This document shows, one piece after another, positions 1 to 5,542 of a stretch of DNA of 5,542 nt; position 1 is the stretch's first letter, and each line of letters begins with the position of its first letter. The notes under the pieces were generated by a model. That model did no database searches. It saw only the letters and a list, made by a program, of their open reading frames with translations, and was not told the origin of the DNA. A program made the translations under genes and the position numbers. Origin of the DNA: Alphaproteobacteria bacterium (GTDB taxonomy: Bacteria; Pseudomonadota; Alphaproteobacteria; 16-39-46); contig CANMHY010000064.1 in NCBI GenBank assembly GCA_947497675.1, forward strand, positions 1 to 5,542. Direction: 5' to 3'.

Positions 1-189
1 CTCGAAAAACTCTCAAAAGAACAGGGGATTTCTACCTCTCACGAAACCGTAAAGGCCTCGAGCAGACATCACTGGTGGGTAAATCTAAAAGATTTTTATG
101 AAGATCCCGTCTCTCATAACGCAATGAGCCTCAAAGCACTCCTAAACAAATTAAACATATCCTCCCCATGTTTAAAGATTAAGCGTTAA
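1..189 (+). CDS. 3' end of an unidentified protein (partial)
   Basis: Frame 1 is open from the window edge to a TAA at 187-189 and gives the last 62 residues of a protein whose start lies outside the window. The tail is hydrophilic and basic, ends in CLKIKR, and carries a histidine/tryptophan cluster (SRHHWWVNLKDFYED, about residues 20-34 of the visible part). There is no predicted membrane segment and no motif that I recognise, so I assign no function. It is accepted as real because the frame is open up to the edge, its codon use (many CTC, AAA, TCT) is like that of the neighbours, and a strong hairpin follows 13 nt after the stop, as expected at a gene end. An accidental open frame of this length is still possible. 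Confidence 0.6.
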   Translation, partial: LEKLSKEQGISTSHETVKASSRHHWWVNLKDFYEDPVSHNAMSLKALLNKLNISSPCLKIKR

Positions 190-202
190 CATTGACTTTC
201 CC

Positions 203-240
203 TGACATCCTCTCCTTCTTTTAAGAAGAAGAGGATGTCA
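203..240 (+). terminator. Long hairpin after the first gene, possible terminator
   Basis: The arm TGACATCCTC (203-212) is the exact reverse complement of GAGGATGTCA (231-240). Pairing continues inward (T213-A230, one C214-A229 mismatch, then C215-G228 through C218-G225), leaving a small loop around 219-224. This gives a stem of about 15 pairs. It starts 13 nt after the stop codon at 187-189, which is the position of a transcript end. It is not a textbook intrinsic terminator: on the + strand it is followed by A6 and then TTGTCTTG, not a U-run, and on the - strand there is no U-run either. It could instead be an mRNA 3'-end stabiliser or act together with Rho. Confidence 0.5.
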
Positions 241-251
241 AAAAAATTGTC

Positions 252-281
252 TTGAAGCACGCCCCTTCTTTATGTTATGAA
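252..281 (+). promoter_or_regulatory. Candidate promoter for tRNA-Glu
   Basis: A -35-like TTGAAG (252-257) is followed after 18 nt by a -10-like TATGAA (276-281). The -10 is preceded by TGT (273-275), which fits an extended -10. Transcription would start near 287-289, only a few bases before the tRNA 5' end at 294. An overlapping alternative is TTGTCT (247-252), 18 nt, TATGTT (271-276). Each hexamer matches the sigma-70 consensus at about four of six positions. The location between a hairpin and the tRNA supports the call more than the match quality does. Confidence 0.45.
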
Positions 282-293
282 AAAGGCTCTTCT

Positions 294-369
294 GTCTCCT
301 TCGTCTAGAGGCCTAGGACACTGCCCTCTCACGGCAGCAACACGGGTTCAAATCCCGTAGGAGACGCCA
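294..369 (+). tRNA. tRNA-Glu (anticodon CTC)
   Basis: The full cloverleaf can be drawn. The acceptor stem GTCTCCT (294-300) pairs with AGGAGAC (359-365), followed by discriminator G366 and an encoded CCA at 367-369. The anticodon stem CTGCC (321-325) pairs with GGCAG (333-337) around the seven-base loop CTCTCAC, which places CTC at 328-330. The T stem ACGGG (342-346) pairs with CCCGT (354-358) around TTCAAAT. The D-arm region TCGTCTAGAGGCCTAGGACA is that of bacterial tRNA-Glu. It reads GAG codons and, like other tRNA-Glu species, would be charged by a glutamyl-tRNA synthetase. Most bacteria rely on a TTC-anticodon tRNA-Glu, which also reads GAG, so this CTC species is probably a second isoacceptor. 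Confidence 0.97.
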
Positions 370-395
370 AATTTTACTTTTTTAGAGGGCTTTGT

Positions 396-421
396 GCCTT
401 TTTAGGCTTCTTTATTCTTTT
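396..421 (+). terminator. Possible terminator after tRNA-Glu
   Basis: GCCT (396-399) can pair with AGGC (404-407) across a TTTT loop, and the hairpin is followed by the U-rich run TTCTTTATTCTTTT. An alternative bulged stem uses AGGGC just upstream with GCCT. The stem is only four pairs, so this is weak, but the T-rich tract lies about 40 nt after the tRNA 3' end, where its transcription unit should stop. Confidence 0.35.
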
Positions 422-509
422 CTCTTAAAGAAAAAAGACATCCTCAGGATCTCCATTTTTAAGGTCTCTATTTTTTCTTGTAATATATCGCAACAAACTT
501 TGATTTTCC

Positions 510-539
510 TTTCCTCTGCTAGGACGTTAGTTATATAAG
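510..539 (+). promoter_or_regulatory. Weak candidate promoter for the five-gene run
   Basis: TATAAG (534-539), overlapping TATATA (532-537), is the most -10-like sequence before the first gene of the run. The matching -35 position, around 510-515 (TTTCCT), is a poor match to TTGACA. A better -35-like TTGATT at 500-505 is too far from these -10 elements. If used, transcription would start near 545 and give a leader of roughly 55 nt. A promoter is expected somewhere in 370-598 because the upstream unit is a tRNA, but the exact site is a guess. Confidence 0.3.
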
Positions 540-581
540 AGAAATATCGGTTTCAAGAATTTCATCCAACTCTTTTAAAGC

Positions 582-587
582 AAAGGA
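582..587 (+). promoter_or_regulatory. Ribosome binding site that sets the first start of the run
   Basis: AAAGGA lies 11 nt before the ATG at 599 and only 2 nt before the in-frame TTG at 590. The second spacing is too short for initiation, so this site favours ATG 599 over the slightly longer frame. Confidence 0.6.
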
Positions 588-598
588 TTTTGTTCTCC

Positions 599-1942
599 AT
601 GACGTTAAGCGCCCCCTCTTTTTTTGAGAATTTAAATCAAAAAATTATCTCCCATAAGGCTAAAATTGCAATCATCGGTGTTGGGTATGTGGGTCTTCCT
701 CTCGCTTTAACCTTTCATAAACAAGGATTTCCTGTCCTTGCCTTTGATCTTGATACATCAAAAATTACAGCTTTAAAAAAGGGACATTCTTATATTAAAA
801 GTATTTCAGCGTCCGCCGTGCAAAGTTTGTCACAAAGTCTAGATTTCGAGGCAAGTTCTGATCCTGAGATTTTGAAAAAAGCAGATGCCATTTTAATTTG
901 CGTCCCGACGCCCCTCACTAAAAACCGTGAACCCGATATGACTTATATTGTCTCAACCACGGAAACAATTTCAAAACATCTTCAAAAAGGACAATTGATT
1001 GTCCTTGAGTCGACGACTTACCCGGGCACAACGGACGAACTGATGCGTCCTCTTCTCGAAAAGACAGGACTTGTGACGGGACATGATTTTTTCTTAAGTT
1101 ATTCTCCTGAGCGTGAAGACCCTGGAAATCCAAACTTTGAAACAGCAAGTATCCCTAAAGTTGTGGGCGCAGATGACCCCCAATCCCGGGATTTAAGCGT
1201 GACACTTTATGAGCAAATCGTCCCCAAAGTCATTTCCGTCAGTTCAGCGCGCACAGCAGAGGCCGTTAAGCTTACAGAAAATATTTTTAGATCTGCCAAC
1301 ATTGCCCTCGTCAATGAGCTCAAAGTCATTTATGAAAAAATGGGGATTAATATTTGGGAAGTTATTGATGCAGCAAAAACAAAACCTTTTGGATTTATGC
1401 CTTTTTATCCAGGGCCCGGTCTTGGGGGTCATTGCATCCCCATCGACCCCTTTTATTTAACCTGGAAAGCACGTGAATATGGTGTTCCAACACGCTTTGT
1501 TGAGCTTTCAGGGGAGATCAACACGTCGATGCCTCTTTATGTCGTGGACAGGCTTCGAGATGAATTGGATAAGAGGTTTTCAAGAAGTCTTAATGGATCA
1601 CGCCTTCTTATTATGGGAATGGCCTACAAGAAAAATGTTGATGATATCCGTGAAAGCCCCTCTTTGGTTATTTATGATCTTTTAAAAAGCAAGGGAGCAG
1701 AGGTTGATTATCACGATCCTTACATTCTTACTGTTCCCACCACACGCGAACACCCTTCGATTTCCGGACTTGAATCTACTCCTCTAACACAAAAAAATCT
1801 TGCCACTTATGATGCCGTTCTCGTCTTAACAGATCATGACAGTGTCGATTATAAATTTCTTTCAGAGCACTCGAAACTTATCATTGATACTCGAAATGCC
1901 CTCCATTTTCTAAAAGAGGCCTCCCATGTCGCAAAAGCTTAA
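599..1942 (+). CDS. wbpA: UDP-N-acetyl-D-glucosamine 6-dehydrogenase, WbpA type
   Basis: A 447-residue cytoplasmic nucleotide-sugar dehydrogenase, expected to oxidise UDP-GlcNAc to UDP-GlcNAc-uronic acid in two NAD+-dependent steps for surface-polysaccharide precursors. Visible elements in order are the Rossmann GVGYVGLP (about 27-34), D/E-rich end of strand 2 (FDLD), VPTP (102-105), ESTTYPGT (137-144), YSPER (168-172), the middle-domain EAVKLTEN (221-228) with its conserved Lys and Asn, the catalytic-Cys loop GPGLGGHCIPIDPFYLTW (Cys279), and the C-terminal UDP-binding domain with GMAYKKNVDDIRESPS. GGHCIPIDPFYLTWKA marks the WbpA-like group; UDP-glucose dehydrogenases have GGSCFPKD instead. 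UDP-ManNAc dehydrogenase (WecC) is the main alternative, and the exact substrate is inferred. ATG 599 is chosen over TTG 590 because of Shine-Dalgarno spacing. The length matches the family. The end overlaps the next gene by 17 nt. Confidence 0.88.
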   Translation: MTLSAPSFFENLNQKIISHKAKIAIIGVGYVGLPLALTFHKQGFPVLAFDLDTSKITALKKGHSYIKSISASAVQSLSQSLDFEASSDPEILKKADAILICVPTPLTKNREPDMTYIVSTTETISKHLQKGQLIVLESTTYPGTTDELMRPLLEKTGLVTGHDFFLSYSPEREDPGNPNFETASIPKVVGADDPQSRDLSVTLYEQIVPKVISVSSARTAEAVKLTENIFRSANIALVNELKVIYEKMGINIWEVIDAAKTKPFGFMPFYPGPGLGGHCIPIDPFYLTWKAREYGVPTRFVELSGEINTSMPLYVVDRLRDELDKRFSRSLNGSRLLIMGMAYKKNVDDIRESPSLVIYDLLKSKGAEVDYHDPYILTVPTTREHPSISGLESTPLTQKNLATYDAVLVLTDHDSVDYKFLSEHSKLIIDTRNALHFLKEASHVAKA

Positions 1943-3092
1943 TCTCTCTCTCCCCATTCCTTTTATTGATCTTAAGTCTCAACAAGCGCAGATTCGCCCT
2001 CAAATTAATGAAGCTTTTCATCGTATTCTGGATCATGGATCTTACATTATGGGTTCCGAGATCTTTGATCTTGAGAAGAAGCTCTCTGAATTTTGTGGGG
2101 CAAAGCACACAATCACGTGTGCGAATGGAACAGATGCCTTGGCTCTCATTCTCATGGCCAAAAACGTAAAACCGGGAGATGCTGTTTTTGTCCCTTCCTT
2201 TACCTTTGCAGCAACGGCAGAAGTCGTCGCATGGATGGGCGCAACCCCTGTTTTTATAGATGTTCTCAAAGATACCTTTAATATGGATCCTTTAAGTTTA
2301 AAGCAAGGGATCAGGCACGCCAAAGAACTCGGACTTCATCCAACCGCCATTATTCCCGTTGATCTCTTTGGAGCTCCAGCCGATTACGATGCCCTTGAGA
2401 CCATTGCTGCTGAAAACCACCTTTGGATTCTTTCAGATTCTGCACAGAGTTTCGGGGCAACTTATAAAAATCGTTCCGTTGGAACATTTGGGCTTGCAAC
2501 GTCGACAAGCTTCTTCCCCGCTAAACCCCTTGGGTGTTATGGCGATGGGGGTGCCATTTTTACAGAAGACGATGACCTTGCAGAAACACTCATCTCTTTA
2601 CGTGTTCATGGTCAAGGCAAAGATAAATATGACAACGTTCATATTGGAATGAATGGACGACTTGACACGCTTCAAGCTGCCGTTCTGCTCGAAAAACTTA
2701 AAATTTTCCCCAATGAACTTATCGCGCGCCAGAAAGCGGCCGTCTTTTACAATAGATCACTTTCTTCTGTTGCTACCACGCCTCTTCTTCTCCCCAACAC
2801 GACGTCTTCTTGGGCCCAATACACCCTCCGTTTAAACCCAGAAACCCCCCGTGAAAAACTCATTCAAGATCTTCAGACGCTTGGGATTCCAACGGCTATT
2901 TATTACGTAAAACCTCTCCATCAGCAAAAAGCCTATCAACACTATCCAACGGCCCTCGGCCACCATCTCCCAAATTCTGAGGCGCTGGCCCATGAGGTTT
3001 TAAGTCTTCCCATGCATGGATATTTAACGCAGGACGTTCTTCAGTATATAACAGAGAGTCTTGTTCATCTCTTAAGCCATTCTTCAACATGA
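1926..3092 (+). CDS. wbpE: PLP-dependent sugar aminotransferase, WbpE type (DegT/DnrJ/EryC1/StrS family)
   Basis: A 388-residue fold-type I aminotransferase of the DegT/DnrJ/EryC1/StrS family. WbpE-type members transfer an amino group from glutamate to the 3-keto carbon of UDP-2-acetamido-3-keto-glucuronic acid. The chain opens with the family signature IPFIDLKSQQ (11-20). It then shows GSYIMGSEI (38-46), ANGTDAL (66-72) for phosphate binding, PSFTFAATAE (90-99), SDSAQSFGA (170-178) with Asp171 facing the pyridine nitrogen, and FFPAKPLGCYGDGGA (196-210) where Lys200 should form the PLP aldimine. Later come GMNGRLDTLQAA (241-252) and the C-terminal LPMHGYL (361-367). No active-site residue is missing. 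The start ATG 1926 has GAGG (1916-1919) six bases upstream and lies inside the dehydrogenase gene, so the two are co-translated. Pairing with a WbpA-type enzyme supports this substrate, but other StrS-family substrates cannot be excluded. Confidence 0.88.
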   Translation: MSQKLNLSLPIPFIDLKSQQAQIRPQINEAFHRILDHGSYIMGSEIFDLEKKLSEFCGAKHTITCANGTDALALILMAKNVKPGDAVFVPSFTFAATAEVVAWMGATPVFIDVLKDTFNMDPLSLKQGIRHAKELGLHPTAIIPVDLFGAPADYDALETIAAENHLWILSDSAQSFGATYKNRSVGTFGLATSTSFFPAKPLGCYGDGGAIFTEDDDLAETLISLRVHGQGKDKYDNVHIGMNGRLDTLQAAVLLEKLKIFPNELIARQKAAVFYNRSLSSVATTPLLLPNTTSSWAQYTLRLNPETPREKLIQDLQTLGIPTAIYYVKPLHQQKAYQHYPTALGHHLPNSEALAHEVLSLPMHGYLTQDVLQYITESLVHLLSHSST

Positions 3093-4318
3093 CGTCCTCA
3101 AAAGCATCTTGGACTATCCCAAAGCCCTCTCTTCTTTTGATTATTTTAATGGCTGGCCTTCCTCAAATTGGGGAAACCATTTATTCTCCTGCCCTTCCAA
3201 GTATCTCGGAAGCCCTTTGTGTGAGTCATGGTCTCGTTCAGACAACACTCACCATTTATCTCATTGGATTCGCTCTTGGAATTCTTTTCTGGGGACCTCT
3301 TTCTGACAAATGGGGGCGCAAACCCATTATGATCCTAGGATTTCTTTTCTATTGCCTTGGAAGTTTAGGATGTGCACTCGCCCCCTCTTTCTGGACCCTT
3401 TTTTTGAGTAGATTTCTGCAAGCCTTTGGGGGCTCCGTTGGATCCGTCATCTCTCAAACAATTGCCCGAGATTCCTTTGAAGGAAGGGAACGCTCCCATG
3501 TCTTTGCAACTGTTGCGATCGCTCTTTCTTTTTCGCCGGTGCTCGGACCGGTCATTGGTGGAATTTTAACGGACTTTATGAACTGGCGCATGATTTTTTT
3601 AGGCCTTTTTCTCACAGGGATCATGCTTGAACTTTATATTTTTAGATCTTTAAAAGAAACGAAGCCTCAAGAAACACATCGTGCATCCATTTTAAAAGTA
3701 CTTCCGAAAATGATTAAAGACCCCTTGCTTATTTCATTTGGTATAATGGTAGGAGGTCTTCACAGTGTCATCTTCATCTTTATTGCAGAAGGACCTTTTT
3801 ATCTCATCGGCTTTTTGGGGATTAGACCAAGTCTTTATGGGATTCTTCTCTTTATTCCAGCGCTCTCTCTCGTCCTTGGGTCTTACCTAACGCGACGATT
3901 TATTTCTATCTTTCCTGAAAAAAAGGTTTTATTGGGCGGCATTTTTATCTGTTTCTTATCAAGTATTTTTCTTTTGAGCTTTTCTTTTTTGGGTTTTATC
4001 ACAGACGAAAACAAACTTATGTCTCTCCTTTATATTCTGGGTCCTTTTAGTGGGCTTCTTTTAGGCGTTGGGCTTTCTGTCCCCCTTTGCTTAAGTCATG
4101 CTTTAAAACATTATGCTTACGCCGCAGGAACGGCTGGGGCCTTGTATGGCTGCTTTTATTATAGTATCATTGCAGGGCTTACGTATATCATGTCTATTGT
4201 TCACAACGATACGGTGTATCCAATGCCGTGTCTCGTCCTCGTGATTTTTATAATTCTCCTTGTCCTTACGAAGGTCATTATTTACCCGGCCTTTACGCAA
4301 GAAGACCCCGTCAAATAG
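3089..4318 (+). CDS. MFS drug-efflux transporter, Bcr/CflA (DHA1) type
   Basis: A 409-residue inner-membrane protein with about 12 hydrophobic segments (roughly 14-33, 50-70, 79-97, 101-121, 137-160, 167-184, then 214-237, 247-267, 279-300, 311-335, 342-366, 377-401) and a central cytoplasmic loop near 186-212. It carries the family marks: ETIYSPALP in TM1 (29-37), motif A GPLSDKWGRKP (69-79), SRFLQAFGGS (107-116) with the TM4 arginine, and the antiporter motif C region SPVLGPVIGGIL (149-160). These point to proton-driven export of small molecules. The substrate cannot be read from sequence, and a role in exporting a sugar product is not supported because such precursors are UDP-linked. The ATG at 3089 overlaps the previous stop as ATGA and lacks a clear Shine-Dalgarno, so initiation probably depends on coupling. 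Confidence 0.87.
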   Translation: MTSSKASWTIPKPSLLLIILMAGLPQIGETIYSPALPSISEALCVSHGLVQTTLTIYLIGFALGILFWGPLSDKWGRKPIMILGFLFYCLGSLGCALAPSFWTLFLSRFLQAFGGSVGSVISQTIARDSFEGRERSHVFATVAIALSFSPVLGPVIGGILTDFMNWRMIFLGLFLTGIMLELYIFRSLKETKPQETHRASILKVLPKMIKDPLLISFGIMVGGLHSVIFIFIAEGPFYLIGFLGIRPSLYGILLFIPALSLVLGSYLTRRFISIFPEKKVLLGGIFICFLSSIFLLSFSFLGFITDENKLMSLLYILGPFSGLLLGVGLSVPLCLSHALKHYAYAAGTAGALYGCFYYSIIAGLTYIMSIVHNDTVYPMPCLVLVIFIILLVLTKVIIYPAFTQEDPVK

Positions 4319-4320
4319 GA
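4315..4320 (+). promoter_or_regulatory. Ribosome binding site that sets the NAD kinase start
   Basis: ATAGGA, overlapping the transporter stop TAG (4316-4318), sits 8 nt before ATG 4329. That is good spacing for AGGA pairing and supports ATG 4329 over the longer in-frame TTG at 4260. Confidence 0.65.
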
Positions 4321-4328
4321 TTCCTCTC

Positions 4329-5123
4329 ATGCCCTTTGAGACCCCTTTTAAAAAACCTGCCTTTCTTGTGGATGAAAAACCTCTTGCACAAGAATATTAT
4401 GCTTATTTTTTAAAAAGTTATACACCTTCCTCCCTAGAAAATGCGGATGTTGTCATTGTTCTTGGAGGGGATGGGTTTATGTTGAGAGCGCTCCATACCC
4501 TCCTTAATCAACAAAAAGAACTTCCTGTCTATGGAATTAATTGTGGAACCGTCGGTTTTTTGATGAACACCTTTCAATTCGATCCCCCTCAGGATCTTTT
4601 CAAAAAGCTTCATCTCTCTCAGCCCATTCGTCTTCATCCTCTTGTCATGCAGATTGTTAATGAAAAAGGAGAAGAACAAATTGCATACGCCATTAATGAG
4701 GTTTCTCTTTTAAGACAAACATCTCAAAGTGCAAAAATTCGTCTTTTCGTCGATGGTGTTCTCCGTCTTGAGACACTTGTTGGAGATGGAATTCTCCTTT
4801 CAACCCCTGCGGGCAGTACAGCGTACAACTTTTCAGCAGGAGGTCCCATCCTTCCCTTGGAAGCTAATTTGTTAGCTTTAACGCCCATTAATATTTTTAG
4901 GCCCCGCCGCTGGCATGGTGCTCTTCTTCCTAAAACGGCTGACGTTCGTTTTGAGGTCCTTGATCCTCTTAAAAGACCCGTCACATGCACGGCAGATTTT
5001 CATGAACTTGCCTCTCCCCTCTCTGTTTCCGTCAAGGAAGACACCTCTAAAACTCTGACCCTCCTTTTTGATCCTGATCATACCCTTGAGAGACGGATCA
5101 TTGAAGAACAGTTTATGGCATGA
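4329..5123 (+). CDS. nadK: NAD kinase (ATP-NAD kinase, short alphaproteobacterial form)
   Basis: A 264-residue cytoplasmic enzyme (also called PpnK) that phosphorylates NAD+ to NADP+ and so controls the NADP pool. Visible motifs are VLGGDGF (44-50) with catalytic Asp48, GINCGTVGFLMN (69-80), the NE pair in AINEVSLLR (123-124), GDG (152-154) and TPAGSTAYNFSAGGP (159-173), which form the NAD-binding glycine-rich region. FRPRRWHGALLP (190-201), TADFHEL and the tail HTLERRIIEEQF are features I associate with alphaproteobacterial, especially rickettsia-like, NAD kinases. The N-terminus is short, with strand 1 followed almost at once by GGDG, as in that group. An in-frame TTG at 4260 would add 23 residues, but it lies inside the transporter gene, adds basic low-conservation sequence and lacks a good ribosome site. 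ATG 4329 begins 10 nt after the transporter stop. Confidence 0.95.
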   Translation: MPFETPFKKPAFLVDEKPLAQEYYAYFLKSYTPSSLENADVVIVLGGDGFMLRALHTLLNQQKELPVYGINCGTVGFLMNTFQFDPPQDLFKKLHLSQPIRLHPLVMQIVNEKGEEQIAYAINEVSLLRQTSQSAKIRLFVDGVLRLETLVGDGILLSTPAGSTAYNFSAGGPILPLEANLLALTPINIFRPRRWHGALLPKTADVRFEVLDPLKRPVTCTADFHELASPLSVSVKEDTSKTLTLLFDPDHTLERRIIEEQFMA

Positions 5124-5542
5124 CCCTTCCTGTTCTTACAATCCATAATGGGTACCTTAACTATGGTGTCAGGACCCTGTTCGAAGATCTTGACATTAAT
5201 GTCTTAGAGAATGATCATATTTGTCTTATTGGAAGCAATGGTGCTGGTAAGTCGACGCTTCTAAAAGTCCTTTCTGGAACAATTGAATTGGATCGTGGAC
5301 TTTTTTATAAAAGACCTCACACAAAGATTCATTATCTTCCTCAAGATTTAGATCTTCCTTTCCAAAAAACCGCCCTTGAGACGGTTATGGAAGGAGGGTG
5401 TCAGCCCTATGAGGCAGAGATGCTCCTCGATGCCCTTGAAATGAAAACAACCACAAACCTTGAAAAGCTCTCCGGGGGCGAAAAGCGCCGAATCCTTTTA
5501 GCGCGGGCTTTAGCAGGAGACCCCGACGTTCTTCTTTTGGAC
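5120..5542 (+). CDS. uup: ABC-F family ATPase, Uup-like, N-terminal part (cut by window edge)
   Basis: The first 141 residues of a soluble ABC-F protein, a family with two ABC domains and no membrane segments that acts at the ribosome. Visible in the first ABC domain are Walker A GSNGAGKST (38-46), the Q-loop LPQD (Gln75), signature LSGGEKRR (117-124) and the start of Walker B, DVLLLD (136-141). The window ends exactly at the Walker B Asp, before the expected E-P-T-N-H. Walker A to signature is only about 70 residues, which is compact and like alphaproteobacterial Uup-type proteins. A membrane-transport ABC ATPase is less likely because the KIHYLPQD and LSGGEKRRILLARAL wording is ABC-F-like, but the second ABC domain is not visible to prove it. 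The ATG at 5120 overlaps the NAD kinase stop as ATGA. Confidence 0.87.
   Translation, partial: MTLPVLTIHNGYLNYGVRTLFEDLDINVLENDHICLIGSNGAGKSTLLKVLSGTIELDRGLFYKRPHTKIHYLPQDLDLPFQKTALETVMEGGCQPYEAEMLLDALEMKTTTNLEKLSGGEKRRILLARALAGDPDVLLLD

Larger units (their letters stand above)
370..598. other. Non-coding gap between tRNA-Glu and the five-gene run
   Basis: About 229 nt with no credible gene on either strand: there is no ATG in the + direction before the start at 599, and minus-strand ATG frames stop within about 15 codons. It contains the possible tRNA terminator, an AT-rich imperfect inverted repeat around 416-438 (TCTTTTCTCT / AGAAAAAAGA), a small palindrome ATCCTCAGGAT at 440-450, and a weak promoter candidate near 510-539. 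I see no riboswitch fold or operator that I can name. Confidence 0.7.

Noticed and set aside
440..450. ATCCTCAGGAT palindrome as an operator
   Set aside because: It is short, single-copy as a palindrome, and too far from the candidate -10 near 534 to argue for a repressor site without further evidence.
590..598. TTG at 590 as the dehydrogenase start
   Set aside because: The AAAGGA ribosome site would be only 2 nt away, and the ATG at 599 has workable spacing; the three extra residues are not conserved family sequence.
294..598. tRNA-Glu as an integration site for a mobile element
   Set aside because: No second copy of the tRNA 3' end is seen in the window, and no integrase, phage or plasmid gene follows.
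918..1148. Minus-strand open frame of 76 codons inside the dehydrogenase gene
   Set aside because: It is antisense to strongly conserved WbpA-type sequence and its translation shows no family feature.
2359..2652. Plus-strand 97-codon frame inside the aminotransferase gene
   Set aside because: It is an out-of-frame shadow of the PLP-binding region, which reads perfectly in the aminotransferase frame.
4724..4990. Minus-strand open frame of 88 codons with an Arg-rich product
   Set aside because: It lies opposite the most conserved part of NAD kinase; the Arg richness is a by-product of the complementary codons.
1..5542. CRISPR array, insertion sequence, toxin-antitoxin or defence system
   Set aside because: No spaced direct repeats, terminal inverted repeats, transposase or nuclease motifs are visible; all long frames are explained by known protein families apart from the 5' partial one.

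Overview
The window looks like a stretch of an AT-leaning alphaproteobacterial chromosome, quite possibly from the Rickettsiales/Holosporales-like, host-associated side of the class. The best evidence is the NAD kinase at 4329-5123. It has the short alphaproteobacterial form, the FRPRRWHGALLP segment, a TADFHE segment and a C-terminus of the HTLERRIIEEQF type, all of which I associate with that class. This placement is from memory of the family, not from a search.

Layout: (1) 1-189 is the 3' end of an unidentified coding sequence. (2) 190-293 is a short gap with a long perfect-to-near-perfect hairpin and a probable promoter. (3) 294-369 is a complete tRNA-Glu gene with anticodon CTC and an encoded CCA end. 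(4) 370-598 is non-coding, with a U-rich possible terminator just after the tRNA and a weak promoter candidate before the next gene. (5) 599-5542 is a run of five same-strand genes with almost no space between them: a WbpA-type UDP-N-acetylglucosamine 6-dehydrogenase, a WbpE-type PLP sugar aminotransferase, a Bcr/CflA-type MFS exporter, NAD kinase, and the first 141 residues of an ABC-F ATPase that runs off the window.

The five genes overlap by 17, 4 and 4 nt, with one 10-nt gap, so they are very probably one transcript with translational coupling. The first two belong to one pathway, which makes UDP-2-acetamido-3-amino-uronic acid type sugars for surface polysaccharide or lipopolysaccharide. 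The enzymes expected between and after them (a WbpB-type 3-dehydrogenase and a WbpD-type N-acetyltransferase) are not in the window. The exporter, NAD kinase and ABC-F protein have no obvious metabolic tie to the sugar genes; their linkage looks like genome compaction into a mixed operon.

I found no CRISPR array, insertion sequence, phage gene, toxin-antitoxin pair or unfamiliar multi-gene system. The most useful second-look items are the mixed operon with an incomplete sugar pathway, the CTC tRNA-Glu, the hairpin sitting directly against the tRNA promoter, and the unidentified partial gene at the left edge.
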